From assembly GCA_900696665.1 (NCBI GenBank), contig CAADGY010000217.1:62001-126000 (forward strand): a stretch of 64,000 nucleotides of DNA. Reading direction: 5' to 3'. Source of the stretch: an uncultured Acidobacteriota bacterium (lineage in GTDB: Bacteria; Acidobacteriota; Terriglobia; Bryobacterales; Bryobacteraceae). The notes beneath the pieces are model-generated. The model did no database searches. It saw only the letters and a list, made by a program, of their open reading frames with translations, and was not told where the DNA came from. Positions 25,242 through 35,104 of this stretch are shown here, one piece after another. The translations under genes and the position numbers were made by a program. Each line of letters begins with the position of its first letter. Position 1 is the stretch's first letter.

Positions 25242-27902
25242 TCACTGCCCTGCCTTTAATGGGATTATACGTACCGGACCTAGAAGTCCGGCGGGCCGAA
25301 GCAGCCATCCCGATGCGTCGAACGGCTGGTATTTCGTATTCACCACATTGATGTCATAAAAGATTCGCCAGGGAAGCTTGCGGCGATCCATATCGCGTAT
25401 ACGATTTGCCCCCACGCTGGTGACATCCACCTCCAGCAGATTTCCGTCCGGTTTGAGAGGACCGGTTTGAATACGGTACGGAGGGGTGATGAGCGTTCCC
25501 ACGTCCCTGCCGTTCAGCCGTACCCGCGCACTGTCGCACACTTCTCCCAGGTCAAGCAGCCAGGACCGGGCGGGTGACGAATTTTCGAAACGGAGCGAAT
25601 AGCGAGCGGTTCCGGCGAACGCTTCGGCATCTCCGCCGCGCGCAGTCCAACTCTCCAGGCGCCGCGTGTTGTATCCGGCGGGCAGTCTGGGCCCTCCCTC
25701 GACAAAACGGACCCACCACTCGCCCGCCAGCGTTATGGCACTTCCCGCAGGCTCACGATAATGCCAGGGGCCGCCGGGTGCTGTACCGGTATTGTAAGTA
25801 CGCAGGATCATTGTTTCGCCGGGCTCGAGTTGCAGGCGCACCTCTGTTGCCCCGTGGCGGTTCGCGCGCTGCTCGGCCGTTCCGGATGCGCCGCTCATGG
25901 GATCCATCAAAACCGCAGACACTATTTTCACCGCCGGAGAAATCCACCCGTCGAAAGGCGTGTCACCGCTGTTCCGCAAAAAGTAGGAATGCCCGGTTTC
26001 CAGCGAGCGCCGGATGAACTGGATCTGGTGCTCGCTAAACGATTCGCGCTGAATCCGCACCGCGTCGAGTGCGCGCGGGATGTTAGCGGCGATCAGAATC
26101 TTTCCTTTCCCCGCCGCAGCTTCCATTTGCCCCGTAGAGTTGAGATGGAAGCGCAGACTGGCCTTCAGTTTTTCGATTTCGGTGCGGCGTTCCGTAAGCC
26201 TCGCGAGGCCGGGCACGTCATCCGGCAGTTGATTCTGGAAGATCACGGCCGCTCCCGTGCGGGCCGCCTCGAGAAGAGCCCGAAAGGTCGCAGCGGGCAT
26301 CCGCCGGCAAGCAGGAATAACAACGGCCTTGTAAGGCGCGCGCACGCCGGGCCGGTCAAGTTGCTGGTCCGATATATAGTCGAACCCGAACCCGTTGCGC
26401 CACAACTCCGCTGCGATTCCTCCGATAGCCTCCTGGTAAAACCAGGAAGGCGAATGCACGGACAACTGTTGGAACATCGGGCCGGGATTGTCTATGACGT
26501 CGTAGTAGGGCCAGTAGAGTAAAAGGTCGTTGCCGGCGCGCCCGCTTTGCAGCACACTTTGGCAGCGTGCGATGTAGGCAGTAAGCGCAGGAATGTCTTT
26601 CCAGATGGGGTTGCGCGGGTTCGCCTGAACGGAAGCGTAGAAGACCCAACCGGGCCAGGATGCATCCGAGGGCGAGTACGCCGTGCCGTGAAAGAAAATG
26701 TGATTAACACCGGTTAGGAATAGCTGATCGGTGGCCGCTTTCAGTTCCGCCAAAGTGGTTTGAAAATGTTCGTTGAGCCAGGTGTAGCTTTCGGCCGAAA
26801 CCAGGCGCTTTCCCATTACGTGCGCCGCCGACGAAGCGAACTTGTTAATGAGCGGATTGCTATCCGGACCGCCCAGGCGTCCGAAGATTTCGGTCTCGGG
26901 AATATCGCAGGCGGCATACAGATCCAGCAGGTTTCCCGGCGATCCATGCGCCTGGTTGCGGTTCAGCCCGCCCTGCGCGTGAGCCCATGCTGTCAGGCGC
27001 TCAACAAAACTGTCGCGCAGCAGATCGGAGATTGTCTCGCGGTAATCGGACAGAACGCGGGCCGAGCGTTCCGGCGACTCATCGCCCACGAGCGCTCGAA
27101 TCTCCCGCTTCAGATCGTAGCCCCGCCGCTTCTGAAACTCGTCGAGGAAGACGGGCGACCAGTTGCCGCGGTATTCGAAGGAATCGTGAAACCATGAGCG
27201 GACCTTCCGCCGTTCGGCCGGGGCGAGCCGCTGTTCGAATGCTTCAAAAAACGCCGCGAAGGCAGCCGGAGAATACACGTCGATGGCATCGCCTTCCCCG
27301 CCCGGCGCTGGGCGTTTGACGTTATCGCCCGACGGTACCCGCTCGACTACATACACCGTCCATTGCCCGGCAGGCGCGGTCCAGCATAGCTTTCCATCGG
27401 CCAGGCGCCTGGTTAAGTCCAGCGGTTCACCGTGTTCGGGATACGCGATAACGGCGTCGATCAGGCGCTTAGTTGCGTCCACCGTGACCGGTTTGTCCGG
27501 CGCCGCCTGCCACCGCGATATTTTCACCGAGGTGTTCGCGTGTTCCTTGCGAACCCAGGGGCCGCCGGTTCGCCACCCGCTCCCGGGCGGCGTGTCCACG
27601 CCCAGGCCAAGCCGGGCAGCTTCCTCCGCTGCGAAGCGGAACATCTCTGTCCAAGCGGGCGAAAGATAAGGAAGCACTCGCGCTTCGGCGCCCTTTACAC
27701 CGTAAATAGTGGTGATCTCCACACCGCCGAATCCTGCGGCGGCCAACCGCTCTAATTCAGCGGTGAGGTTCTCGCGATCGACGGCGCTTCCATGCCACCA
27801 CCATCGTGTCCAAGGTTTGTAATCCCGCTCCAGGGGAGGCCAAGGCGCCTGCGCGGTCAGAAGAACTGGCAACAGCAGGAGCAGGAGTTGGGTCTTCATC
27901 AT
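25242..27902 (-). CDS. GH106-like glycoside hydrolase (alpha-L-rhamnosidase family)
   Basis: This is an 886-residue secreted enzyme. Paired ATGs (27902, 27899) follow TAGGA and open a signal peptide (LLLLLLPVLLTAQA). The mature start KPWTRWWWHGSAVDRENLTA, followed by AGFGGVEITTIYG, is typical of the GH106 catalytic module. The C-terminus (about 760-885) is a jelly-roll of GH2 sugar-binding type (RVRLNGRDVGTLITPPYR, LLEVDVTSVGANRIRD). It should remove terminal rhamnose from plant or pectic glycans in the periplasm. The FG-GAP gene is divergent from it with a 41-bp gap, so the two may share a regulatory region. Confidence 0.82.
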   Translation of the reverse strand: MMKTQLLLLLLPVLLTAQAPWPPLERDYKPWTRWWWHGSAVDRENLTAELERLAAAGFGGVEITTIYGVKGAEARVLPYLSPAWTEMFRFAAEEAARLGLGVDTPPGSGWRTGGPWVRKEHANTSVKISRWQAAPDKPVTVDATKRLIDAVIAYPEHGEPLDLTRRLADGKLCWTAPAGQWTVYVVERVPSGDNVKRPAPGGEGDAIDVYSPAAFAAFFEAFEQRLAPAERRKVRSWFHDSFEYRGNWSPVFLDEFQKRRGYDLKREIRALVGDESPERSARVLSDYRETISDLLRDSFVERLTAWAHAQGGLNRNQAHGSPGNLLDLYAACDIPETEIFGRLGGPDSNPLINKFASSAAHVMGKRLVSAESYTWLNEHFQTTLAELKAATDQLFLTGVNHIFFHGTAYSPSDASWPGWVFYASVQANPRNPIWKDIPALTAYIARCQSVLQSGRAGNDLLLYWPYYDVIDNPGPMFQQLSVHSPSWFYQEAIGGIAAELWRNGFGFDYISDQQLDRPGVRAPYKAVVIPACRRMPAATFRALLEAARTGAAVIFQNQLPDDVPGLARLTERRTEIEKLKASLRFHLNSTGQMEAAAGKGKILIAANIPRALDAVRIQRESFSEHQIQFIRRSLETGHSYFLRNSGDTPFDGWISPAVKIVSAVLMDPMSGASGTAEQRANRHGATEVRLQLEPGETMILRTYNTGTAPGGPWHYREPAGSAITLAGEWWVRFVEGGPRLPAGYNTRRLESWTARGGDAEAFAGTARYSLRFENSSPARSWLLDLGEVCDSARVRLNGRDVGTLITPPYRIQTGPLKPDGNLLEVDVTSVGANRIRDMDRRKLPWRIFYDINVVNTKYQPFDASGWLLRPAGLLGPVRIIPLKAGQ

Positions 27903-27943
27903 GTTTACGGTCCTACCAAAGTCTGCCATGTTGGTTGCAGTAA

Positions 27944-30163
27944 ATGCTTTCGCTTCGACTTACTTTACTCTTATGCATCGCAACCTTTGGCTGGGCCGCT
28001 GAGATTGAGACGCGGGATGGTGCGGCCTGGCCGACGGCGAACCACTTCCGCGTTCGCCATACGTCATCGGCTGCCGCCGGTGTGCCGCTGGCATTGAACC
28101 TCCAACTGCATGCGGAATTCAACCCGGATTCTGTTCGAGTGATTGCCGCCGGCAAGTCCGATATCGTTCCTTCCAAAACGGAGTGGCGGAATCCACAGGC
28201 CCGCATCAGCTTCCGCAGCACCGGCGCGGATACGTATTTCATTTACTTCGATGAATCGGACCGGGGAGAAACGAAACGCCTGCCTGCTCCGGCCATGGTT
28301 GGAACAGGCGATCGCGTTACATATGGGCGCGTGGGGGTGCGCGGCCGCGTCGCGGTGGGTCTTCAGCCAAAGCCCGCGGCGCTCGATGCCGACGGGGACG
28401 GGGACGTCGACCTGGTGATAGCCTGCCCGGACCGGCCATACAACGGAACCTATCTGTTCACGAACATCGGTTCCAACGCGAAGCCTCTTTACGATCGCGC
28501 CGTGTGGCTTGGGCCAGGATTGCGGGAGTTGACCGCGGCCGATTTCAACGGTGACGAGGCCATGGATCTGGTCACCACGGGCGGCTACTATTCCGATTTC
28601 CGCCGCAACCAAATGTCCCGCTTCCTTCCTGTCAAGCTGGATCGCGATTACTTCATCAGCCGGGACGATATGTGGCAGCCGTTTGATTGGGATGGCGATG
28701 GGCGCATCGATCTTCTCACCGGCGTCAGCGACTGGCGCGATTACGGCTGGGACGATGCTTTCGACGAAAACGGAAAATGGACCCGAGGACCTCTGCACGG
28801 CTACATCTACCTGCATCGCAATACGGGCACAAACACAGAGCCGAAGTACGAACCGCCAGTCAAAATCGAAGCGGATGGAAAGCCGATCGACCTCTATGGC
28901 AGTCCCGCGCCGGCGCCCGTAGACTGGCTCGGACGTGGTGCTTTCGACCTGATCGGTGGCAGTTTTGTCGACACCGTGACGCTGTTTCGAAATGCGGGAA
29001 CGCGTACCGCGCCGAAACTCGCAGAAGGGGAATTGATACACGCCGGCGGACGACCCTTGCGGATGGACCTGTGCATGATTCAGCCGCGAGTGGTGTCGTG
29101 GCACAGGGACAGGCGGCCTTCTCTGTTGATCGCGGAGGAAGACGGAACCATAGCTTTACTCGAAAATACCAGCCCGCGCGGGACGGAACCGAAGTTTGCG
29201 GCTCCACGTTATCTGGAGCAAGTGGATCCGTACCTGAAGAGCGGCGTGCTGTCGCGGCCGGTGGCAATCGACTGGAACGGGGACGGCAACCTCGACATCA
29301 TCGCCGGAAACTCCGCTGGATATATCCAGTTTTTTGAGAACACGGGAACCAATAACAGTCCCGTCTTCGCCGACCGCGGTTACTTGCGGGCAGGAGGCGA
29401 GACCATCCACGTGATCGCCGGACCGAACGGCTCCATCCAGGGTCCGGCGGAGGAGAAGTGGGGATACAGCAATCCTTCCGTCGCCGATTGGGACCTCGAC
29501 GGCCGGCTCGACATTCTTGTGAATGATATCTGGGGCGCGGTCGTCTGGTACCGCAATATCGGGAGCAGAACCAGCCCCGAACTTGCCGCCGCCGCACCGG
29601 TGGAAGTGGAATGGCCTGGCAAGCCCCCGAAGCCCGAATGGAACTGGTGGGAGCCGAAGGGCAAACAGCTTGTTACGCAGTGGCGCACCACTCCGAAGGT
29701 AGTGGATTGGGATGGGGACGGGCTGCCGGATCTCGTCATGCTGAACCACCAGGGATACCTGTCGCTTTTCCGCCGCGTCCGTGCGCGCGGTGTGCTGCGG
29801 CTGCTCCCGCCCGAACGCATTTTCGTGACTCCGCGCGGGCGGTTCCTCAATTTGGCGGCGGGCCGTGCCGGAGCCAGTGGACGTCGCAAGATCGAGTTCG
29901 CCGACATGGATGGCGACGGCGATCTCGACCTGATCACCGACTCAGACGAAGGCCCGATCTGGTATGAGAATACCGGCACCCAAACAAAGCCGGTGATGCA
30001 ACCCCGAGGCACCGTTGTCAGCGCGAAACTCGCGGGCCACAACCCCACGCCGAACGTTGCCGATTGGAATGGGGACGGCAAACTTGACCTCATCATTGGC
30101 GCCGAAGACGGATTCTTCTATTACTTCGACGGACGGTATTTGGAAGCACCGGACAAACAGTGA
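27944..30163 (+). CDS. Secreted FG-GAP/VCBS repeat protein
   Basis: This 739-residue protein has an N-terminal signal peptide (LRLTLLLCIATFGWAAE). About ten FG-GAP-type blades follow, each with a calcium-binding-like DxDGDGxxDL loop (DADGDGDVDLVIAC, DWDGDGRIDLLTG, DWNGDGNLDIIAGN, DMDGDGDLDLITD, DWNGDGKLDLIIG). It should form one or two seven-bladed propellers outside the cell. Many planctomycete and acidobacterial relatives sit beside glycosidases. A role in binding glycan or oligosaccharide is inferred; no catalytic site is seen. It ends near a CAGGTATACCTG repeat. Confidence 0.85.
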   Translation: MLSLRLTLLLCIATFGWAAEIETRDGAAWPTANHFRVRHTSSAAAGVPLALNLQLHAEFNPDSVRVIAAGKSDIVPSKTEWRNPQARISFRSTGADTYFIYFDESDRGETKRLPAPAMVGTGDRVTYGRVGVRGRVAVGLQPKPAALDADGDGDVDLVIACPDRPYNGTYLFTNIGSNAKPLYDRAVWLGPGLRELTAADFNGDEAMDLVTTGGYYSDFRRNQMSRFLPVKLDRDYFISRDDMWQPFDWDGDGRIDLLTGVSDWRDYGWDDAFDENGKWTRGPLHGYIYLHRNTGTNTEPKYEPPVKIEADGKPIDLYGSPAPAPVDWLGRGAFDLIGGSFVDTVTLFRNAGTRTAPKLAEGELIHAGGRPLRMDLCMIQPRVVSWHRDRRPSLLIAEEDGTIALLENTSPRGTEPKFAAPRYLEQVDPYLKSGVLSRPVAIDWNGDGNLDIIAGNSAGYIQFFENTGTNNSPVFADRGYLRAGGETIHVIAGPNGSIQGPAEEKWGYSNPSVADWDLDGRLDILVNDIWGAVVWYRNIGSRTSPELAAAAPVEVEWPGKPPKPEWNWWEPKGKQLVTQWRTTPKVVDWDGDGLPDLVMLNHQGYLSLFRRVRARGVLRLLPPERIFVTPRGRFLNLAAGRAGASGRRKIEFADMDGDGDLDLITDSDEGPIWYENTGTQTKPVMQPRGTVVSAKLAGHNPTPNVADWNGDGKLDLIIGAEDGFFYYFDGRYLEAPDKQ

Positions 30164-30170
30164 GTTTTGG

Positions 30171-30890
30171 CTAATCAGGTATACCTGAATCAGGATGGTT
30201 AACCGGTTTGCGCAACCAGATATAGCAGTGGTTTCCAATGCGCCCGGCGTCCGGCGACCGGAACAATAGAAGATCCAGATACCGGAGTGGAAAGAGCATC
30301 CACCCGCAGAGGACATGCGACAGGGCCCGCCATGCCCGGAACGGAAGCAGCAACTTCACATACTCGATGAAGATAACGAGTAGCGTTGCAGTCGGCCCGG
30401 TACGCCATCCTTTGGCAATCAGGTCCAGTGGGCCAGCCAGCTCTTTCAGACCGTCGATCGTGAACCGGCGGAAGTCCTTGGGGCACTCATGAAAGGGATG
30501 ACAAAAGGGCGTTACAAGGTGAACGTATCCACCTGGCGCCAAAACGCGGCGGATTTCGCTCAGAACCCGTTCGGGATTACAGACGTGTTCCAGAACCGCA
30601 TCACATTCCACCCGCTGAAAAGCATCCGCCGGGAATGGCAATTGCTCCGCATCCGCAACCACGTCGACACCGGGAATCGCAAGCAGGTCGATGTTGATGT
30701 AGCCCTGAACCGTACAGCCCGCACCACCGATATACAGGTTCCACCGGCCAAGGGGGAAGTCCGTGGGCTCGGCTGGATTCATCACGAAGGGGTTCGGAGG
30801 ATGTAAAGCTTGCAGCAGCCGATCGCTCCAGCGGCGTGAGGTTCGCTTCCGATACCGTGATGCTAAGTCAGTCTCAGACATTCCGGGCAT
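30171..30890 (-). CDS. SAM-dependent methyltransferase (Methyltransf_11 type)
   Basis: The protein has 239 residues. A type-11 methyltransferase core is visible: [60 protein letters not shown] and [13 protein letters not shown]. The glycine-rich motif I is degenerate (IGGAGCT). The C-terminus is hydrophobic ([20 protein letters not shown]). Its last residues (HPDSGIPD) are encoded by a CAGGTATACCTG repeat unit, which may be an insertion that extended the protein. It overlaps the end of the PhyH gene by 17 bp and is probably co-transcribed with it. Confidence 0.8.
   Translation of the reverse strand: MPGMSETDLASRYRKRTSRRWSDRLLQALHPPNPFVMNPAEPTDFPLGRWNLYIGGAGCTVQGYINIDLLAIPGVDVVADAEQLPFPADAFQRVECDAVLEHVCNPERVLSEIRRVLAPGGYVHLVTPFCHPFHECPKDFRRFTIDGLKELAGPLDLIAKGWRTGPTATLLVIFIEYVKLLLPFRAWRALSHVLCGWMLFPLRYLDLLLFRSPDAGRIGNHCYIWLRKPVNHPDSGIPD
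30176..30194. repeat. Dispersed copy of the 15-bp CAGGTATACCTG repeat
   Basis: CAGGTATACCTG (30176-30187) is followed by AAT and then CAGG, the same 15-bp spacing as in the array at 37.7-37.9 kb. It encodes the last residues of the methyltransferase and lies at the junction of two convergent genes. Confidence 0.7.
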
Positions 30891-31782
30891 CGATCAGGAG
30901 CGGAAAGAATTTGCCTTCCATCTTCTTCCCGATGGGAATGGGCGGCACTCCCGGTAACGGTTCCGCGTCGCTGGCGGAATAAACCCCATCGCGAAAGACG
31001 TTAATGACCGCCGCGCGGCGCGGACTTCCGGTTCGGTTCTCATAGGAGCCGTGCACCATCAACGGATGGTGGAACGAAGCCTTTCCCCGTTTCAATTGCA
31101 CGGGCACGGGATGGAACTGCGCCTCCTGCTCCGGGGAGAGGACCGTTCGAATCTCGTCCATATCGCCGGCCAGTCCCGTGATCGGCAGCAGCGGCCATCG
31201 ATGGCTGCCAGGTACGTAATGTACGCATCCGTTGTCAATCGTGCTGTCATCAAAGCCAATCCAGCATGTCAAATGAGCCATGGGTTGCGTTCGCGTCCAG
31301 TAGGAGTAGTCCTGGTGCCAGGCGACCACTCCCCCGTGATGGGCGGGCTTGCAGAAAAGCTGGTCGTGCCAGAACCTCACCGAGTCACCAAGCAGTTGCA
31401 TCGCGGGAACCAGAAACGCCGGATTCCAGAGCAGGTCGTGCAGCCCCGGACGAAATCGCCACCCGCCCAGCGCATGAAAGAGAATCCGGCTGGGGTCTTC
31501 GGATTCGTTCGAGTAGTACTGGTTGAACAGCTCGATTCCAGGACTTGACGGATTCATCGCCTCGTCGATCTCGGGCAGGATTCGGTCCGTTTGCTCTTCG
31601 GTCAGCACCCGAATGTCCGCCAGATATCCATGCTCGTGGAAGAACGCCACCTGCTCCCTTGTCAGGCGGTACTGGTCCCACTCCACGGCGGTTTGCGGTG
31701 AACGAAAGATGTCCGTGATGAGTTCGTGCCGGTCAGCTAAATCTGAGACCGGCTTGCCCTTCTCTGAATGCATGACGGTCAT
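30874..31782 (-). CDS. Phytanoyl-CoA dioxygenase family protein
   Basis: The ATG at 31782 follows GGAGAG and gives about 302 residues. The Fe(II)/2-oxoglutarate site is visible: the HxD motif in [10 protein letters not shown] and the distal histidine in [20 protein letters not shown], whose arginine is placed to bind 2-oxoglutarate. These enzymes hydroxylate small lipids, sugars or secondary metabolites. It overlaps the downstream methyltransferase and is divergent from the UroD-like gene (73-bp gap), so these three may serve one pathway. The substrate is unknown. Confidence 0.87.
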   Translation of the reverse strand: MTVMHSEKGKPVSDLADRHELITDIFRSPQTAVEWDQYRLTREQVAFFHEHGYLADIRVLTEEQTDRILPEIDEAMNPSSPGIELFNQYYSNESEDPSRILFHALGGWRFRPGLHDLLWNPAFLVPAMQLLGDSVRFWHDQLFCKPAHHGGVVAWHQDYSYWTRTQPMAHLTCWIGFDDSTIDNGCVHYVPGSHRWPLLPITGLAGDMDEIRTVLSPEQEAQFHPVPVQLKRGKASFHHPLMVHGSYENRTGSPRRAAVINVFRDGVYSASDAEPLPGVPPIPIGKKMEGKFFPLLIDARNV

Positions 31783-31855
31783 TTGCGTATTCTCTCCTAT
31801 CGGAAGCGGTAAACCCAGCAAGGTGTCATCATAGAGACTTCCTTCCGAATTGAGA

Positions 31856-33055
31856 ATGAATATGACCGGCCGCGAACGCATTGCCCGGACGATGAGGCAT
31901 CAGGAGCCCGAGAGAGTTCCAGTGATGTGCCAGCTTTCCATCGGCCACATGAATCTGAACGGCGGTTACAAGCCGCACCAGATCTGGTACGACACGGAAG
32001 CCTTTGCAGACGCTTCCGTGAAGCTGGCGCGCCGCTACAGCTTCGATGGCATTCTGGTTGTTCTTACGGGCCGCCCGCCAAACTACCTCGACAATGTTCA
32101 ATCCATCCGCGAAGACAGTGAAGGCGAGTGGATCACATGGCGCAACGGAGATCGTACGTTTCTGCCGTGGGATGATATGCCGCAGCACTATCCGAGCGAT
32201 ACCTCGGCCCCGGTGCGGGCCGTTTTTGAAACGTTCGATCCCGAACGCGACATCCTGCGGCTGGACCATTATCTGGGCTACGTCTGGAACGTGCTGTATC
32301 ACATCCAGGAGGTGCCGGGCAAACCCGATGCCGGACCTCTGCAATCGGGAGCTGTTCCGGAGTACCTGTTGCGCGCCTTCGATCTGGTCCGGAGCCAGGT
32401 GGGAGCCGAACTGTCTGTGCACGGCTCCATCTACTCACCCCTGACACATTATTTCGAACTGTTCGGATATGAAACCGCGCTCCTCACTTTTTTGGACGAC
32501 CCGGGAAGAGCGCACGCGATCTTGGAACGGCTGAGCGATGGAGTGATTGCCTGGTCGCTGGCGCTGCTTGCACGGGGCGCCGACGCACTCGACCACTCCT
32601 CTGCTTTCGTCGCCGCTCCTTTTCTGTCGCGAAAGCTATATGAGGAGTTTGTCGTTCCCTATGAAGCGCGGGTCAACGAGGCGATCCGCGCGGCAGGCGG
32701 CATCGTCTACACCCACACGTGCGGACGCATCGCCGACCGGCTCGATCTGATCGAGGCCACCAGGACCATGGGAATCGACACGCTCGACCCGCCGCCTTTG
32801 GGAAATTGCGATTTGACGCAGGCCAAGCGCGCCGTCGGCGAACGGCTGTTTCTGAAAGGCAACATGAATTCCGTGGCGTTGCTCGACTACAAAACACCCG
32901 CGCAAGTGAGACACGAGGCCGTTCGCACCCTCGAAGCGGGCAAGCCGGGAGCAGGCTACATTCTGAGCACCGCGTGTTCGGTAGCGCCCCGGGTCGAACC
33001 CTGGAAACTGGAGATGCTCGCGCCGATTGCAAATGAGCTGGGACAGTATGAGTGA
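31856..33055 (+). CDS. UroD-fold methyltransferase (zinc type)
   Basis: The protein has 399 residues and begins [19 protein letters not shown], the usual opening of the uroporphyrinogen decarboxylase superfamily. The C-terminal half holds HTC (H287, C289) and a third cysteine, C374, in [10 protein letters not shown], that is, HxC-X84-C. This spacing is typical of the zinc-binding MtaA/CmuA-type corrinoid methyltransferases and absent from true UroD. Methyl transfer is therefore more likely than haem synthesis. No corrinoid-binding protein is encoded nearby. ATGs at 31856 and 31862 are both possible starts. Confidence 0.75.
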   Translation: MNMTGRERIARTMRHQEPERVPVMCQLSIGHMNLNGGYKPHQIWYDTEAFADASVKLARRYSFDGILVVLTGRPPNYLDNVQSIREDSEGEWITWRNGDRTFLPWDDMPQHYPSDTSAPVRAVFETFDPERDILRLDHYLGYVWNVLYHIQEVPGKPDAGPLQSGAVPEYLLRAFDLVRSQVGAELSVHGSIYSPLTHYFELFGYETALLTFLDDPGRAHAILERLSDGVIAWSLALLARGADALDHSSAFVAAPFLSRKLYEEFVVPYEARVNEAIRAAGGIVYTHTCGRIADRLDLIEATRTMGIDTLDPPPLGNCDLTQAKRAVGERLFLKGNMNSVALLDYKTPAQVRHEAVRTLEAGKPGAGYILSTACSVAPRVEPWKLEMLAPIANELGQYE

Positions 33056-33076
33056 AACGGCAGGCATACGACTTCC

Positions 33077-33223
33077 ATGCGCTTCTGGTACCTGTTCTGG
33101 GTAGTCACTTTTGTCATCTCGGCGGTGGCGTTCGCGGCGATTGCGGCTGTGGTGGCGGTTCGTGGTGTAAGTGATCTGCGCCAGATGCTGGCGGCGCTTA
33201 AGGACGGAGCGGACGAGGCTTGA
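33077..33223 (+). CDS. Small single-span membrane protein
   Basis: This 48-residue reading frame starts at the ATG at 33077 and encodes one hydrophobic helix (VVTFVISAVAFAAIAAVVAV) with a short charged tail. Its stop overlaps the symporter TTG start (TTGA), which argues for translational coupling and for the ORF being real. Small membrane partners of SSS transporters are known in other families; this one matches none that I recognise. Confidence 0.6.
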   Translation: MRFWYLFWVVTFVISAVAFAAIAAVVAVRGVSDLRQMLAALKDGADEA

Positions 33224-34680
33224 ACTTCACCCCCCTCGACTGGATCATCGTTCTGGTTTACCTTGCCGTGACCATGGCCGCAGGTCTCGCCGGCAAGAAG
33301 TACGTCTTGGGTGTGTCCGACTTTCTGGTGGCGGGGCGGAAGATCGGGCCGCTCGTCGGAATCGCGACGCTCGCGGCAACCGAAATCGGAACGATCACTT
33401 TCATGTACTACGCCGAGCTCGGTTACAAAACCGGTTTTGCGTCCTTCGTCAACGGCTTGATCGCCGGTGGCGTCATGATCTTCCTCGGCCGCACCGGCTT
33501 CATGGTTCACAAGCTGCGCGAGCTTCGCATCATGACGGTTCCCGAGTTCTTCGAGTTGAAGTACAGCCGCCGGCTGAGGGTGCTCACGGGCGTGCTTGTC
33601 TCAATCGGCGGAGTGCTCAATATGGGCGTCTTCCTGCGGGTCGAGGGAACCTTTCTTACCATCATTGCGGGCCTTCCGCTCGATTATCTACAGATCACGA
33701 TGACGGTGATACTCCTGCTCGAGATCGTATATACGGTGCTGGGGGGCATGGTGTCCATCGTCATCACGGACTTCATTCAATTCGTCATGCTGAGTATCGG
33801 CACAGTGCTGGTGACAGTGTATGCGATGACGGTTGCCGGTTGGGGCAATATGTTCGATGCGGTGGCCAAAACGATGGGTGAGCCCGGCTTCAACCCTCTG
33901 ACGAATCCGGAGTACGGCTGGGCGTATATTCTCTTCCAGATCCTGTTGTGGATGTCCGTTGACACGTGTTGGCAGACGACGGCGATGCGTACGTTCTCTA
34001 CCCGCGATCCGGAAACAAGCAAGAAAGTTTTTTTCTGGACGGGCTTCATCTATCTCGGCCGCGGCATGATGCCGATGCTGTGGGGCATTGCGGCGCTGAC
34101 GCTTCTTGGCCCGCAACAGGATTCGCTGCATGCAATGCCGCAGATGATCGCGCGCATTCTGCCGGCGGGGATTCTAGGGCTGGTAGTGGCGGGGATGCTG
34201 GCGGCCACGATGTCCGTGAATAGTTCCTATCTGCTTGGTTGGAGTTCCGTCATTGCGCAGGATGTGATTGCGCCGTTGCGAAAGACACCGATGAGCCCCC
34301 AGCGCCAGATCATCGTCAACCGGATAACGAATCTCCTGGTCAGCCTGTTTGTACTTTTCTGGGGAGTCTGGTACACACTGCCCGGCCCCGTCTGGTTTTA
34401 CCTGAACATTACCGGCACGATTTTCCTGGCCGGAGCCTTTTCAGCATTCATCGGCGGTCTTCTCTGGAAAAAAGCGAATGTGGTGGGTGGATACGCCGCG
34501 ATGCTCGCCGGCGCTTCCGGATCGATCGCGTTTTTCTTTTTCAAAGTGCCGGTAAGCTACGCCGGACTCGGTTCGTTTGCGCTGGCAGCCGTAGGGATGG
34601 TGGGCGGCTCCCTCATTGGCGACAGGATGCGAAAGCGCTCTGCGGACGTGGTTTTTACGGAAAGTCGCGATTGCAAATGA
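33220..34680 (+). CDS. Sodium/solute symporter (SSS family)
   Basis: This is a 486-residue permease with about 13 hydrophobic spans. It starts at a TTG overlapping the previous stop. SSS features include LVYLAVTMAAGLAGKKYVLG, DFLVAGRKIGPLVG, and FFELKYSRRLRVLTG in the GK..P-FF-x-x-RY position. It should couple sodium to uptake of a sugar, carboxylate or methylated compound. The preceding UroD-fold methyltransferase suggests a methylated substrate, but that is a guess. A gap of about 145 bp with nothing recognisable follows before the operator at 34825. Confidence 0.9.
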   Translation: MNFTPLDWIIVLVYLAVTMAAGLAGKKYVLGVSDFLVAGRKIGPLVGIATLAATEIGTITFMYYAELGYKTGFASFVNGLIAGGVMIFLGRTGFMVHKLRELRIMTVPEFFELKYSRRLRVLTGVLVSIGGVLNMGVFLRVEGTFLTIIAGLPLDYLQITMTVILLLEIVYTVLGGMVSIVITDFIQFVMLSIGTVLVTVYAMTVAGWGNMFDAVAKTMGEPGFNPLTNPEYGWAYILFQILLWMSVDTCWQTTAMRTFSTRDPETSKKVFFWTGFIYLGRGMMPMLWGIAALTLLGPQQDSLHAMPQMIARILPAGILGLVVAGMLAATMSVNSSYLLGWSSVIAQDVIAPLRKTPMSPQRQIIVNRITNLLVSLFVLFWGVWYTLPGPVWFYLNITGTIFLAGAFSAFIGGLLWKKANVVGGYAAMLAGASGSIAFFFFKVPVSYAGLGSFALAAVGMVGGSLIGDRMRKRSADVVFTESRDCK

Positions 34681-34824
34681 GGCCTTCTGCCGCGAATATC
34701 TTGAACGGAGCGGATCCCGTGGAGGCTGCCGGCTGTCTCAAAGCATCTAGCCGCCAAGACCTGTAATTCCACAAGAAGCCGGAATCCACGGCTGTACGTT
34801 CCGAACCGACCACTCATTCGATAG

Positions 34825-34856
34825 TAAGTGTATCACAATATATTGTGATACACTTA
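34825..34856. promoter_or_regulatory. Perfect 32-bp palindrome, probable VapBC operator
   Basis: The half-site TAAGTGTATCACAATA (34825-34840) is followed by its exact reverse complement (34841-34856), with no spacer or mismatch. It ends 5 bp before the antitoxin start and includes TATATT, which could serve as a -10. An autorepressor operator for the antitoxin is the simplest reading. Confidence 0.75.
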
Positions 34857-34861
34857 TTTAT

Positions 34862-35104
34862 GTGAAAATGCGCAATATTACATTTAATCTTCCCGCTGAT
34901 CTTGTGCGGCAGGCCAAAGTATATGCTGCCGAGCAGGATACGACAATCAACTCTCTCGTACGAGAGTTGTTGCAGGAGAAGTTGACGCGCGAGGGACGAA
35001 CCCGGATGGCGGCTGATCGGCTCCTTGATCTCGCGGAGTGCGGACCTTATTTCACCATCGATCCCGGTTCCATCCGGCGGGCGGAACTGCATGAGCGGCG
35101 CTAA
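34862..35104 (+). CDS. Ribbon-helix-helix antitoxin
   Basis: This 80-residue protein (MKMRNITFNLPADLVRQAKV ... AAEQDTTINSLVRELLQEKL) has the beta-strand/helix/helix signature of CopG/Arc-type regulators, and its tail should contact the toxin. The start is the GTG at 34862 or the ATG at 34868, just after the 32-bp palindrome. There is no ribosome site, so the message may be leaderless. It overlaps the PIN-toxin gene by 14 bp, the usual TA arrangement. Confidence 0.85.
   Translation: MKMRNITFNLPADLVRQAKVYAAEQDTTINSLVRELLQEKLTREGRTRMAADRLLDLAECGPYFTIDPGSIRRAELHERR

Noticed and set aside
28064-29104. 346-codon open frame on the minus strand
   Set aside because: It lies fully opposite the FG-GAP gene, whose frame shows clear repeat motifs. 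The minus frame has composition typical of an antisense shadow in GC-rich DNA and no family pattern.
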